Source: Synergistaceae bacterium
GTDB lineage: Bacteria > Synergistota > Synergistia > Synergistales > Synergistaceae
Assembly (NCBI GenBank): GCA_031258255.1
Contig: JAIRNC010000115.1
Coordinates: 1 to 34,627, forward strand
Reading direction: 5' to 3'
Length of the DNA: 34,627 bases
Shown here: in pieces, positions 8,120 to 17,193 of the stretch
Layout of the letters: each line of letters opens with the position of its first letter
Numbering within the stretch: position 1 is the stretch's first letter
The notes under the pieces: model-generated
Databases searched by the model: none
Seen by the model: the letters and a program-made list of their open reading frames with translations, nothing else
Told to the model about the DNA's origin: nothing
Program-made: the position numbers and the translations under genes

Positions 8120-9187
8120 TCACAGCCTCTCGGGCTGGGCGTACCTCCATATGTGAAGCGCTGCCAACTGTTCGGCGTTATTCGCGATCCCCCGTGAGGC
8201 GAGCGCGTCGATTTTGACATGCTCGCCATATATCTCCGCGACGTCGCCGACACTCACGCCGTCTGGCGCCTCTATGAACGTGTGGCTCATCAGTATTTTG
8301 CCCAGGATCTCGCACGAAGCGCCGTTAACGTAGACCGGCAGGACGGCCCTCGCCCTCATCAGACCGTCGCCATAGCCCATAGGGAGGACGGCCACCCTCA
8401 TATCGCGCCCAGCCGTGAAGCCCGTGCCGTAGCCCAGGCGCTCACCGCGCCGCAGGGGGCGGACGTCTATGACCTCGGCCGACACGAAGACGGACGGCGA
8501 GAGCCACTCCACCGGCTCCCGGGAGGAGTACCCGAACGGCAATATCCCAGGACGGACGAAATTGCAGAAGGAGAGCCGCCGGTCGCGCAGCAAAACCGCC
8601 GCCGAGTTCTCGCTGTGCACGTACCTGAACGAGCGGAGCGGCGAAAGCGCTTCGTAACAGGCGGCAAAGAGGTCGACATGTGCGCTGTGCTCCGAGAGAT
8701 CGGCCTCCTCCGCCAGAGCGAAGTGGGTGTAAAGGCCTGTGAGCGAAAGCCCCCTGGCACTGCAGGCGCGGACGACAGCGGACGCCTCGCGGATGTCGGA
8801 AAAACCGAAACGGTTCATGCCGGTATTTATCTTCATGTGGAGGTCAACCCCGCCAAGCGCGTCAGCGTACTCCCGGAACCACTCGCCGCTGCCCAGCGAA
8901 AGGGCTATGCCCATCTCCCGCGCGGCGCGCGCCTCCTCCCCCCTGGCTGGGTTGAGCTGGAGGACGTATGCCTCGGGGAAGCGCTCCTTTATAAATACCG
9001 CGTCCTCCGACAGGGTGACGGCGAAGTGACTCACGCCGCAACCGAGCAGCGTCCGCGTGACATCCGCGAGCCCCAGGTTATACGCGTTGTTTTTCACGAC
9101 GGCGAATAACCCCTTGCCGCTACGAGACACGATCTTCCTCGCGTTCTCAGCGACGGCCCCGTAGTCCACGAATATCCTGTTTTTCAT
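8120..9187 (-). CDS. alr: Alanine racemase family protein
   Basis: The 355-residue PLP-dependent racemase should interconvert L- and D-alanine for peptidoglycan. The PLP lysine is Lys32 in AVVKNNAYNLG, where most family members read VVKADAYGHG. MNRFGF, HSENSAAVL, VRPGI, the catalytic-Tyr region RLGYGTGF and the phosphate-binding MGYGDG are all present. It departs from the family near the C-terminus: the usual MDQ motif reads MSH, and the terminal RVPR-like motif is missing. It may therefore be a divergent Alr or another amino-acid racemase. The ATG has GGAGGG at good spacing. It lies 89 bases after polA on the same strand. Confidence 0.88.
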   Translation of the reverse strand: MKNRIFVDYGAVAENARKIVSRSGKGLFAVVKNNAYNLGLADVTRTLLGCGVSHFAVTLSEDAVFIKERFPEAYVLQLNPARGEEARAAREMGIALSLGSGEWFREYADALGGVDLHMKINTGMNRFGFSDIREASAVVRACSARGLSLTGLYTHFALAEEADLSEHSAHVDLFAACYEALSPLRSFRYVHSENSAAVLLRDRRLSFCNFVRPGILPFGYSSREPVEWLSPSVFVSAEVIDVRPLRRGERLGYGTGFTAGRDMRVAVLPMGYGDGLMRARAVLPVYVNGASCEILGKILMSHTFIEAPDGVSVGDVAEIYGEHVKIDALASRGIANNAEQLAALHIWRYAQPERL

Positions 9188-9276
9188 ATGCTGCCCTCCA
9201 GAGTTTTTTTAAGGCTATTCATGCTCGATAGCCACGTAAATTTTACCCATCGGCTCACTGACAATAAATGGGGCTT

Positions 9277-11865
9277 TTAAACATCTGCGAGGGAGTGTCC
9301 GCGCTTTGGTTCGGCTTTGAGGGGGACGCTGATGCACTTTACCCCTTCCATCGTCTCCACGAGCAACGACTCTATCGCGGCGGCCCTCTCAGGAGGCGTC
9401 TCACATATGAGGGAGTCGTGCACCTGCAGGACGATCAGCGTGTCGGGGCAGTCTCGCTCTATGGCCGCCTGAAAGCGGATGAGCGCTATCTTGGCGATGT
9501 CCGCCGCAGTGCTCTGTATAGGGGTGTTCACCGCCACCCTGTTTATGGAGTTGCCCCCGCGCCCCTCCGTAGTCGTGACCTCGGCAAGGGGCCTTATGCG
9601 GCCCAGCGCGGAAACGGTGTATCCCCTGGCCCTGGCTTCGTTCGCGCTCTCTTCGAGATAGTTTTTGACGCGCGGGAGCGCGGAAAAATACCTGTCGATC
9701 AGCCCTGATGCGTGAAGCCTCGATATCCCCATCCTCTCCGCGAGCCCGTGGGCGCCCATCCCGTAGATGAGGCCGAAATTCACGGTCTTGGCGAACCGCC
9801 GCTGCTCCGGCGTGATCTCCTCCGCAGGGACGCCGAAAACCCACGAGGCAGTCTCGCGATGTATGTCCCTGCCATCCCTGAAGGCGTCGAGCAGACGCTC
9901 CTCGCCGGACAGATGCGCCAGGACGCGCAGCTCTATCTGCGAGTAGTCCGCGGCGACGAAGACCCGGGGCGCGCCGTCGTGCTCGCCCGGCCTGATCGCC
10001 TGCCTGAACTTGACCGCCCACTCACCGAACACCGGGAGGTTCTGGACGTTGGGATCCCTGCTCGCCAGCCTAGCCGTCCCTGTCGCGGTGTGGAGGAATG
10101 TCGAGTGTATCCTTCCGTCGGCTGACGATGAGGCGTGCTTTAAAAACGGCAACACGAACCCGGAGGATATCTTCGAACACTCGCGAAAATCCAGCATCTT
10201 GCGCGGGATATCGCAAAGCGGCGCCGGGAGGCGCGAAAGCTCCTCCAGCACGCTCACGTCCGTGGAGTAGCCTGTCTTCGTCTTCTTTATGACGGGCAGC
10301 CTGAGCTTGTCGAACAGCAGCTCGCCCACCTGCTTTGGCGAGTTCAGGTTTATGACCCCCCCGGCCGCATTCCAGATGTCCCTCTCCGTCTCCGATATGT
10401 GCGCCTTGAGCTCGTCGTCCAGATCGCGCATCATGCCTGAGTCGACGTAGATGCCGTTCGCGTTGAGCCTGGCCAGGACGGTGACCAGCGGGACGTCTAT
10501 CTCCTCCATGACGCCCTCCATTGCCTGCGCCCGCCTGTCCGCCGTGAAGCCGCGCCACAGTTCCAGTATCCTTACGGCGGCCGGGATGTCCTGCCCTGTG
10601 TCTGGCGCGCCCGATATGAACTCCAGCTCGTGAGATTTCGCGTCCGGGTGAAGGAAGTAGTGGGCGATTTCGACGTCCCGGATAACCTCCGGGTACGCTG
10701 CCAGGGCCGGCAGCCTTTGAAGCCACGCCCCGTACCCGGCCAGTATCAGCTTCTTTTCGGCCGGTTCAGCGGACAGCCAGCTTACAAGATATGGCACCGT
10801 CTCCTCTGACAGTGGGACGGACTCGCCTGATGGCGTCATGACGACGTCAGGGCTGCTGGCCAAGACCAGGGCGTTTCCCTTAAAAACCACGCCCGCCTCA
10901 GAATCGCGCTGCGCAAGGCCTGTAGGGCAGGGCGTGGCAGATTCGTCACCGGATGCCGATTCGTCGGCTGCCATGCCGCCGCCAGCCCGCGTCGCGTCCA
11001 GCCCGAGGCGGGATATGAGCCGCTTGAGCCCGAGGCGTGAGCACAGGCCGAGCGACGCCTCCGCGTCCATCTCCTTCCTGCGCAGCTGGTCTAAGGGGAC
11101 GGGGTCAACGCTCTGCGGCACGACTAAGGCATAACTCATGTAGGCCAGCTCCCTGCCGCTCTCCAGCTTCTTCCTCTGGCTCTCCGTAAGGGTGCCCAGC
11201 GCCTCGTATATGGCGCCCAGCGCGCCGTAAGCCGCAAGCAGCGAACGCGCCGTCTTGTCACCTATGCCCGGGACTCCTGGGATGTTGTCTACGGAGTCGC
11301 CGACCAGCGCAAGGTAGTCAGCCATGGACGGGGGCGCGAAGCCGTATTCCGCGGTAAAACCTTTTTCGTCGTACAGCTTGAATTCCGTTATGCCCTTCGA
11401 CGGCCTGGCCACGGTGACGCCGCCTCGGAGGATTTGCAGCAGGTCCTTGTCCGCCGACAGGATGATCACGTCCAGCCCTTGTTCCGCGGCCGATACGGCG
11501 GTCGCGGCTATCATATCGTCCGCCTCCGTCCCCTCCTCGACAAAGACAGGGAAGCCCAAGGCGCGGGCCAGCTCCATAATGAGCGGCACCTGCGGCTTGA
11601 AGGACTCCGGCGCCGGAGCGCGCCCGTCCTTGTAGGCGGCGTACATCGCGTCTCGCGCCGTAGGGCCGTGCGGGTCGAAGAAAAGCGCCGTCCTGTCGGG
11701 CTTCCACTGATCCATCGCCTTCATCAGCATATTCATGAACCCCATGACGGCGTTGGTGGGCGTCCCGTCCGGGGCGTTCATCTCCGGTATCGCGTAAAAC
11801 CCCCTGAAGGCGAGCCCGTGTCCGTCCACGAGCAGCAGTCTCTCTTTTTTTGCCACGTTCTCCAC
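9277..11865 (-). CDS. polA: DNA polymerase I
   Basis: I place the start at the GTG at 11865, six bases after GGAGGT; the longer open frame would run into the divergent gltX. The 862-residue product has the three-part layout of family A polymerases: an N-terminal 5'-3' exonuclease/flap domain (LLLVDGHGLAFRGFYA to about residue 290, with the GVPGIGDKTA helix-hairpin-helix), a middle exonuclease-like domain, and the polymerase. Motif A is VAADYSQIELR, motif B RRFAKTVNFGLIYG and motif C LQVHDSLICE. The middle domain keeps a fold-like remnant but lacks the DxE motif, so it probably does not proofread. The role is Okazaki-fragment processing and repair synthesis. Confidence 0.96.
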   Translation of the reverse strand: MENVAKKERLLLVDGHGLAFRGFYAIPEMNAPDGTPTNAVMGFMNMLMKAMDQWKPDRTALFFDPHGPTARDAMYAAYKDGRAPAPESFKPQVPLIMELARALGFPVFVEEGTEADDMIAATAVSAAEQGLDVIILSADKDLLQILRGGVTVARPSKGITEFKLYDEKGFTAEYGFAPPSMADYLALVGDSVDNIPGVPGIGDKTARSLLAAYGALGAIYEALGTLTESQRKKLESGRELAYMSYALVVPQSVDPVPLDQLRRKEMDAEASLGLCSRLGLKRLISRLGLDATRAGGGMAADESASGDESATPCPTGLAQRDSEAGVVFKGNALVLASSPDVVMTPSGESVPLSEETVPYLVSWLSAEPAEKKLILAGYGAWLQRLPALAAYPEVIRDVEIAHYFLHPDAKSHELEFISGAPDTGQDIPAAVRILELWRGFTADRRAQAMEGVMEEIDVPLVTVLARLNANGIYVDSGMMRDLDDELKAHISETERDIWNAAGGVINLNSPKQVGELLFDKLRLPVIKKTKTGYSTDVSVLEELSRLPAPLCDIPRKMLDFRECSKISSGFVLPFLKHASSSADGRIHSTFLHTATGTARLASRDPNVQNLPVFGEWAVKFRQAIRPGEHDGAPRVFVAADYSQIELRVLAHLSGEERLLDAFRDGRDIHRETASWVFGVPAEEITPEQRRFAKTVNFGLIYGMGAHGLAERMGISRLHASGLIDRYFSALPRVKNYLEESANEARARGYTVSALGRIRPLAEVTTTEGRGGNSINRVAVNTPIQSTAADIAKIALIRFQAAIERDCPDTLIVLQVHDSLICETPPERAAAIESLLVETMEGVKCISVPLKAEPKRGHSLADV

Positions 11866-11966
11866 AGCCTGACCTCCGTTGATGTATAATCCATCCTGCT
11901 CTATTATAATGGAGAGCGGCACATTATACCAATTCACGGGATGACCCGAAGGCAGGTTTAAATAGG
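11866..11966. promoter_or_regulatory. Divergent polA/gltX promoter region
   Basis: The 101-base gap has TATAAT on the plus strand at 11905-11910 and another on the minus strand (complement of 11924-11929), suitable as -10 boxes for gltX and polA. Matching -35 boxes are weak. The polA ribosome site GGAGGT lies at 11872-11877 on the minus strand. Confidence 0.45.
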
Positions 11967-13310
11967 ATGACTGAAAAGAACGTAAGGGTCCGCTTTGCCC
12001 CAAGCCCCACGGGGGCGCTTCACATAGGGGGCGCGCACACGGCTCTCTTCAACTGGCTCTGGGCGCGGCGGCGCGGCGGCGCGTTTATACTGCGCGTCGA
12101 GGACACGGACGCTGAGAGATCCACGGCGGAGTACGAGGACACCATCATGGACGGCCTGAAATGGCTCGGCCTGGACTGGGACGAGGGGCCGGACGTGGGC
12201 GGCGCTTTCGGGCCGTATCGCCAATCTGAGAGGATGGATCTGTACCGTAAATACGCCGAGCAGCTTCTGGACGAGGGCAAGGCTTACAGGGAGGACGGCG
12301 CGGTGATCTTCCGGACGCCCGTTGGCGTGAGCCTCGTCATCGAGGACGAGATATACGGCGACATAAAGATACAGAGCGAGAAGGCCTCCGTCAACCAGGA
12401 CGGGTCGGTGAAGGACATCGTGATCATCAAGAGGGATGGTATGCCGACGTACAACTACGCCGTCGTGGTGGATGATCACGCCATGGATATAAGCTGGGTG
12501 ATACGGGGGGAGGATCACATCTCGAACACGCCGAAGCAGATGCTCCTCTATCGCGCCCTGGGGTGGGAGATGCCGCGCTTCGCCCATCTGCCGATGATAC
12601 TGGGCAAGGACAAGAAAAAACTCTCAAAGCGCCACGGCGCCACGAGCGTGTTCGAGTACAACGACATGGGCTATCTGCCGGACTCGGTGTTCAACTTCCT
12701 GGCCCTCCTCGGGTGGTCGCCGGGCGGCGGCATCGAGATATTCGACAGGGACGAGGCCGTGAGGTCCTTCGAGCTGTCGAAGGTGATAAAAAAACCGGCG
12801 GTCTTCGACATGGACAAACTCAATTACGTGAACCAGGAGCACCTCAAGACGATGGATCCCGTCCTGAAAAAGAGGATCGTCGAGCCGTTCTGGAGGGAGC
12901 TTGGGCTGAAACCCGAAAGGCACGCCGATCAGTACCTCATGGACGCCCTGACGCTGATGGGCGCGCGGGGCAGGACGACCAAGGAACTCGCGGAGTTCAG
13001 CGACTATTTCGTTGACTTCTCGCCCGTCAAGGAGCGCTACGACGCGAGCGACATCACGCCGGAGCAGAGGGGGACGCTTAAAAAATTCTTCGCGGCGTTC
13101 ATGTCCATGCCAGAATGGGAGTCCGGCTCTATGGAAGCCTTCGCGCGGAACTGGTGCGAGGCGAACGGCGCGTCCCTCAAGGAGGTGGCGCTCCCTCTCC
13201 GCTGGGCGCTCACGGGCCGCAAGGTCAGCCCTGGCGTCTTCGAGGTCGCGCAGCTCCTTGGCCGCGACGAGTGCGGCACAAGGCTGAAACACTTTGATTT
13301 CGTCGATTAA
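11967..13310 (+). CDS. gltX: Glutamyl-tRNA synthetase
   Basis: The 447-residue class I aminoacyl-tRNA synthetase charges tRNA-Glu, and in many bacteria without GlnRS also tRNA-Gln. The ATP-binding HIGH motif reads HIGG in SPTGALHIGGAH at the N-terminus, and the KMSKS loop reads KLSKRHG near residue 220. FAPSPTG, RVEDTD and WVIRGEDHI are characteristic. The C-terminal part is a helical anticodon-binding region. The ATG at 11967 has only a weak ribosome site. The size is slightly short for the family. Which of the GltX1/GltX2 types it is cannot be decided here. Confidence 0.96.
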   Translation: MTEKNVRVRFAPSPTGALHIGGAHTALFNWLWARRRGGAFILRVEDTDAERSTAEYEDTIMDGLKWLGLDWDEGPDVGGAFGPYRQSERMDLYRKYAEQLLDEGKAYREDGAVIFRTPVGVSLVIEDEIYGDIKIQSEKASVNQDGSVKDIVIIKRDGMPTYNYAVVVDDHAMDISWVIRGEDHISNTPKQMLLYRALGWEMPRFAHLPMILGKDKKKLSKRHGATSVFEYNDMGYLPDSVFNFLALLGWSPGGGIEIFDRDEAVRSFELSKVIKKPAVFDMDKLNYVNQEHLKTMDPVLKKRIVEPFWRELGLKPERHADQYLMDALTLMGARGRTTKELAEFSDYFVDFSPVKERYDASDITPEQRGTLKKFFAAFMSMPEWESGSMEAFARNWCEANGASLKEVALPLRWALTGRKVSPGVFEVAQLLGRDECGTRLKHFDFVD

Positions 13311-13346
13311 CGGCGGCCCTTTGCGGAGAGCGCGGCCAGTGTGCGG

Positions 13347-14594
13347 TCACGCCCGGAACATCACAGGCACGCGCCTGGCCTCGCTCCGTGTATTGGGGCA
13401 GTCGGTGAGCGTCTCCCACAGCTCCGTCGCCCTGTGTTCGATCTCCATCATCCGGGACGCGTAGTCTGGGGCGCCTTGGCTGCCCTTTGGGACGGACGCC
13501 TTAGATATCACGGGCAGCGACGCCCTGTCGCGCATTAGAGCCAGCAGCCGTCTGCCGGTTTCGCCAGCCCCAAGGACCCTTATGTACGCCGGGCCGCCCC
13601 TCTGAAAGGCGCGGCTCTCATCGTGTCCGAGGCCTATCAGGAGGTGCATGCAGTGGCGCTGGATCCGCCCCTTCGTGTACCTGCGCGTGACGCAAGCGTC
13701 CACGAACGACTCGAAGGACTCCGACCTCCAGGCGGCGGCTGCCATCCTGTTCTCCAGCCCCTCGCCCATCTCGGATATCGCCCGGATCCCCTCCGGCCCA
13801 GCGCGCAGCAGGGACTGCTTCACCGCCCGCCACAGCCGCCCGCTGTCGCTTACGAGACGTCCGCCGCTTTTGGCCTCCTGGAGCAGCGCCGCGCACGGGC
13901 CGGGCGTCATGGAATACGCTAGCTCCCACTCGCCGGCGCGCATGAGCGCCCTTATCGCGGCTGCGCTCGCCACGGCGGCGCTGCGATCTCCCGGCGCGTC
14001 GGGCAGCCTTTCGTCGTGGAAGCCCCTGCCGGCACGCTTAATCGCTACTGGCACGATGTCGTAGTTTTTTTCGCGGATGCGCTTCACGTAAGCGAGAGCC
14101 AGGTTGTTGTTCGGGCTTTTGAGCAAATCCAGCGCCCCTGGAACGGCCATGTCCAGCGCCATGCTCCGGGACTGCACGAACGAATACCCCTCGCGCAGGA
14201 AATTTTTGAGCGAGGCCTTAAAGGACGGAGGCTCATCGTTCAACAGGTCGGCCAGGGCGCAGAGCGCCCGCAGGTCTGGCGTCTCCATGCCGAAGGAGAT
14301 GCCGGACACGAGACCCGTCGCGGCCAGGATATCGACGGCGGCGCCGGCGAAGACTCCCGCGTTGTGAGACGAATACACGACCGGGAGTTCCAGCACGAGA
14401 TCGACGCCGCAGGAGAGGGCCATCGCGGCCCGCAGGCCCTTGTCGGTCAAGGCCGGCATCCCTCGCTGGACAAAATTCGCTGAAATTATCGATATTACGG
14501 CAGATGACTCAACACAGCCGCGCGATTTCCTGATATGATATTCATGCCCCCTGTGAAGGGGGTTATATTCTGCTATAATTCCGACTGCGTTCAA
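13347..14594 (-). CDS. tmcAL: tRNA(Met) cytidine acetate ligase (TmcAL/YlbM family)
   Basis: The family acetylates the wobble cytidine of elongator tRNA-Met using acetate and ATP. The N-terminal nucleotidyltransferase motif is clear: GIIAEYNPLHRGH carries the HxGH signature, followed by SANFVQRGMPA and, further in, SPNNNLALAYVKRI. I start it at TTG 14594, preceded by a G-rich run and just before NAVGIIAEYN; the open frame extends to 14660 but would overlap the ackA leader. The product has 415 residues, normal for the family. It converges on gltX (36-base gap) and diverges from ackA. An acetate-using enzyme beside acetate kinase may be coincidence. Confidence 0.9.
   Translation of the reverse strand: MNAVGIIAEYNPLHRGHEYHIRKSRGCVESSAVISIISANFVQRGMPALTDKGLRAAMALSCGVDLVLELPVVYSSHNAGVFAGAAVDILAATGLVSGISFGMETPDLRALCALADLLNDEPPSFKASLKNFLREGYSFVQSRSMALDMAVPGALDLLKSPNNNLALAYVKRIREKNYDIVPVAIKRAGRGFHDERLPDAPGDRSAAVASAAAIRALMRAGEWELAYSMTPGPCAALLQEAKSGGRLVSDSGRLWRAVKQSLLRAGPEGIRAISEMGEGLENRMAAAAWRSESFESFVDACVTRRYTKGRIQRHCMHLLIGLGHDESRAFQRGGPAYIRVLGAGETGRRLLALMRDRASLPVISKASVPKGSQGAPDYASRMMEIEHRATELWETLTDCPNTRSEARRVPVMFRA
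14547..14579 (+). promoter_or_regulatory. Putative ackA promoter with small hairpin
   Basis: A TATAAT at 14574-14579 lies about 85 bases before ackA. A small hairpin (CCCCC 14547-14551, GGGGG 14558-14562) overlaps the expected -35 position, where no good hexamer exists. It overlaps the tmcAL start region on the other strand. Confidence 0.35.
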
Positions 14595-14663
14595 GCGTTC
14601 CCGCCCCCCCTTCGTTACATTACGTCCGGGGAGCCAATCGGTCAAGGAGGTTGCGTGCATAAG

Positions 14664-15854
14664 ATGAAGATTCTCGTTTTAAACTGTGGCAGTTCCTCTC
14701 TCAAATACCAGCTGTTCGACATGACAGGCGAGGTCGTCATGGCCAAGGGGCTGGTCGAGAGGATAGGCATCGGCGGGTCCATCGTGAAGCACACGAAAGG
14801 CGAGGATTCGACAGTCCGCGAGCATGACATCCAGGATCACGCCCAGGCCATTAAGATCGTGCTGGATCTGCTGACCGGGCCAGGCACCGGCGTGATCGCA
14901 AGCCTTAGCGAGATATCGGCGGTCGGCCACCGCGTCGTGCACGGCGGTGAGAAGCACGCCAAATCCGTGCTCATATCGGACGACGTGATCAAGGGCATCG
15001 AGGAGTGCGTGCCATTGGCGCCGCTCCACAACCCTGCGAACCTGATGGGGATCACGGCCATGAGAAAGCTCTTGCCCGGCGTCCACAACGTCGCGGCTTT
15101 CGACACGGCCTTTCATCAGACCATGCCACAGGCGGCCTATATATACGGCATACCCTTCGAGTACTACGAGAGGGACAGGGTGCGCCGCTACTCCTTCCAC
15201 GGCACGAGCCACGACTTCGTGTCGGCCAGGGCGGCCGAGATCCTGGGAAGGCCGCTCGACTCCCTCAAGATCGTCACCTGCCACCTGGGCAACGGCAGCT
15301 CGCTGGCTGCGGTGGACTGCGGCAAGAGCGTTGACGCCAGCATGGGCATGGGCACGAGCTGTGGCGTCCTCATGGGCACCAGATGCGGCGATGTCGACGC
15401 GTCCGTGCTGCTCCACATCATGGAGCAGGGCGTGGGCGCGTCCGAGCTGAGTGACATAATTCACAAGAAGAGCGGGCTTTTGGGCGTCTCAGGCGTCTCC
15501 AGCGACCTCCGTGACGTGGAGAAGGCCGCAGACAAAGGCGACAGGCGCGCCAAGCTCGCCTGCGAAATGCTGTACAGATCCGTGAAGAAGTACATCGCGT
15601 CATTCGCGGCCGTCATGGGCGGGGTGGACGCCATCGTGTTCACAGCCGGTATCGGCGAGAACAGCGACCTGACCCGCAAGGCTGTAGTATCAGGGCTGGA
15701 GTTCATGGGCGCCAAGATCGACGACGCCAAAAACAACGGCCTCCGCGGCAAAGAGGCCGTAATTAGCGCAGACGACTCTAAGGTAAAAGTTCTCGTGGTC
15801 CCCACGAACGAGGAGCTCCTCATAGCGAGGGACACCCAGAGGCTGGCAAAATAA
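14664..15854 (+). CDS. ackA: Acetate kinase
   Basis: The 396-residue enzyme converts acetyl phosphate and ADP to acetate and ATP, the energy-yielding step of acetate fermentation. The N-terminal signature MKILVLNCGSSSLKYQ has the conserved Asn7. HRVVHGG, AFDTAFHQTMP, YSFHGTSH, LGNGSS, GTRCGDVD and the C-terminal FTAGIGEN and PTNEELLIARDT are all family motifs. Two starts are possible: ATG 14664 (13 bases after AGGAGG) or GTG 14655 (4 bases after); I chose the ATG because family members begin there. No pta gene is in the window. yceD follows 13 bases later, so they are probably co-transcribed. Confidence 0.97.
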   Translation: MKILVLNCGSSSLKYQLFDMTGEVVMAKGLVERIGIGGSIVKHTKGEDSTVREHDIQDHAQAIKIVLDLLTGPGTGVIASLSEISAVGHRVVHGGEKHAKSVLISDDVIKGIEECVPLAPLHNPANLMGITAMRKLLPGVHNVAAFDTAFHQTMPQAAYIYGIPFEYYERDRVRRYSFHGTSHDFVSARAAEILGRPLDSLKIVTCHLGNGSSLAAVDCGKSVDASMGMGTSCGVLMGTRCGDVDASVLLHIMEQGVGASELSDIIHKKSGLLGVSGVSSDLRDVEKAADKGDRRAKLACEMLYRSVKKYIASFAAVMGGVDAIVFTAGIGENSDLTRKAVVSGLEFMGAKIDDAKNNGLRGKEAVISADDSKVKVLVVPTNEELLIARDTQRLAK

Positions 15855-15867
15855 GGGGCAAGGATAC

Positions 15868-16446
15868 TTGGACAGCATAAAAGCACCTCCCGGCAACTGG
15901 GCCTGCAAGGTTCTGTCGTCAAGGATACCGAAAACCGGGGAACCGTACCACGAGGCGTTCGAGTTAGCGTTAGGCGCGCCCATAGAACACTGGGGGCAGC
16001 AGTACGCACCCAGCGGCCCGGTCAAGGCGGACGTCTGCTTTGAGTTCGTGAACGAGAGGGTGCTGGCCGTGGTCTCCGTGCGGGCCGCGTTTACCCTCCC
16101 CTGCTCGCGCTGTCTCCGCGAAACCGGCGTGGAGGCATCAGGGGAGCTAAAATACCTTTTCTCGCTGCGCCCGACGAGAGATTCGGCAGCCCCCGACGGC
16201 TGTGGCGCGCCGGAGGAGGACGGTGACGTAGACGTAATACAGGTTGACAGCTTCCAGGCGGAGCTGGACGTGACCCAGTGCGTCTGGGAGGCGCTCCTCC
16301 TCAGCCTGCCGGAGGGCGCGCTCTGCTCGCCGGATTGCGAGGGGCTCTGCCCGATATGCGGCAAGGACAGAAACGAGGGCGATTGCGGCTGCCGTTACGA
16401 TGATTTGGATCCACGCCTTGCTGTCCTTAGAGGTCTTGATGTATAA
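15868..16446 (+). CDS. YceD/DUF177 family protein
   Basis: The 192-residue protein belongs to the YceD (DUF177) family, which is widely found just before rpmF and is linked to 23S rRNA/ribosome biogenesis. Typical pieces are LPCSRCLRE in the middle and a Cys-rich C-terminal zinc-like segment with LCPICGKDRNEGDCGC. The conserved acidic stretch with DVDVIQVD is also present. It starts at TTG 15868 with AAGGA close upstream. The N-terminus is longer and less conserved than usual. It lies between ackA and rpmF on the same strand. Confidence 0.88.
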   Translation: MDSIKAPPGNWACKVLSSRIPKTGEPYHEAFELALGAPIEHWGQQYAPSGPVKADVCFEFVNERVLAVVSVRAAFTLPCSRCLRETGVEASGELKYLFSLRPTRDSAAPDGCGAPEEDGDVDVIQVDSFQAELDVTQCVWEALLLSLPEGALCSPDCEGLCPICGKDRNEGDCGCRYDDLDPRLAVLRGLDV

Positions 16447-16489
16447 TACTACGGTTTTTTGATGTCCTAGGAACAGGGGAGGGAATACG

Positions 16490-16687
16490 ATGGCGACACC
16501 AAAGAGAAGAATTTCTCACGCCCGCACGCACAACCGCAAGGCGAAGTTCATCGGCGCGCTTACCGCGCCGGCGCTCATGATCTGTCCGCACTGCGGCGAG
16601 ACCATACAGACGTACCGCGCCTGCGGAAGCTGCGGCTACTATCGCGGCAGACAGGTCCTGAAGATAGCCTCTGAGGAGGAGAAGTAG
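16490..16687 (+). CDS. rpmF: 50S ribosomal protein bL32
   Basis: The 65-residue protein begins MATPKRRISHARTHNRKAK, the standard bL32 N-terminus. A four-cysteine zinc ribbon follows at Cys32, Cys35, Cys45 and Cys48. AGGGGAGGGA precedes the ATG. It follows yceD by 43 bases, the usual yceD-rpmF pair; plsX and fab genes that often follow are absent, and a terminator comes instead. Confidence 0.97.
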   Translation: MATPKRRISHARTHNRKAKFIGALTAPALMICPHCGETIQTYRACGSCGYYRGRQVLKIASEEEK

Positions 16688-16690
16688 GCG

Positions 16691-16770
16691 CGCCGGGTAC
16701 AATTCGCCCGGCGGATTCGATAGAGCGGCGAGACCGGGCGAGGCCAGCACAATGCCTCGCTCTTGTTCTT
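16691..16770 (+). terminator. Tandem hairpins terminating rpmF transcription
   Basis: The first stem is CGCCGGG (16691-16697) with CCCGGCG (16707-16713), right after the rpmF stop. The second is GCGAGGC (16738-16744) with GCCTCGC (16754-16760), followed by the T-rich TCTTGTTCTT. The second looks like an intrinsic terminator. Confidence 0.65.
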
Positions 16771-16785
16771 CCCTAATGTGAGGAT

Positions 16786-17187
16786 GTGAAGGGATTGACA
16801 ACGAAGGACTGGAAGAACAGCAGCCTTTTTCGCAAGACCCTCAACTCCCTCAACGGCTTCAGGGTCGCGTTCATTAAGGAGAAGGCCATAATGCAGGAGA
16901 CAGTGGCGCTCGTGCTGACCGTCACCGCCTCCGTCGTGCTCGAGTGCGACGGCGCCCAGGTCGTGCTGGTCTTTCTCGCCTGTCTCTTGCCGATCACGCT
17001 GGAGCTCGTCAACTCCGCCATGGAGATCTTTATAGACCACGTGGTCGGCAGCGCGTACCGCGAGGAGATAAGGCGCGCGAAGGACATGCTCTCCGCGGCC
17101 GTCTGTCTCGCTCTCATCATAGGATACAGCGGCTCCATCTGGATCATCTTCTTCTCGGCCAAACGGATACCGCTGCCGCCGCTATAG
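16786..17187 (+). CDS. dgkA: Diacylglycerol kinase, DgkA type
   Basis: The 133-residue integral membrane protein resembles the small proteobacterial-type diacylglycerol (or undecaprenol) kinase, which recycles membrane lipid by phosphorylation. An N-terminal amphipathic stretch with RVAFIKEKA is followed by three membrane helices. The active-site signatures LELVNSAMEIFIDH and KDMLSAAV align with the family ELLNSAIE and KDMGSAAV motifs. The start is uncertain: GTG 16786 has a ribosome site very close, and TTG 16795 is an alternative. It follows the rpmF terminator and ends 6 bases from the convergent next gene. Confidence 0.9.
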   Translation: MKGLTTKDWKNSSLFRKTLNSLNGFRVAFIKEKAIMQETVALVLTVTASVVLECDGAQVVLVFLACLLPITLELVNSAMEIFIDHVVGSAYREEIRRAKDMLSAAVCLALIIGYSGSIWIIFFSAKRIPLPPL

Positions 17188-17193
17188 GCGCGG

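Noticed and set aside
8219-9109. 296-codon plus-strand open frame opposite alr
   Set aside because: It is the antisense of a clear racemase gene; its product has no recognisable domain.
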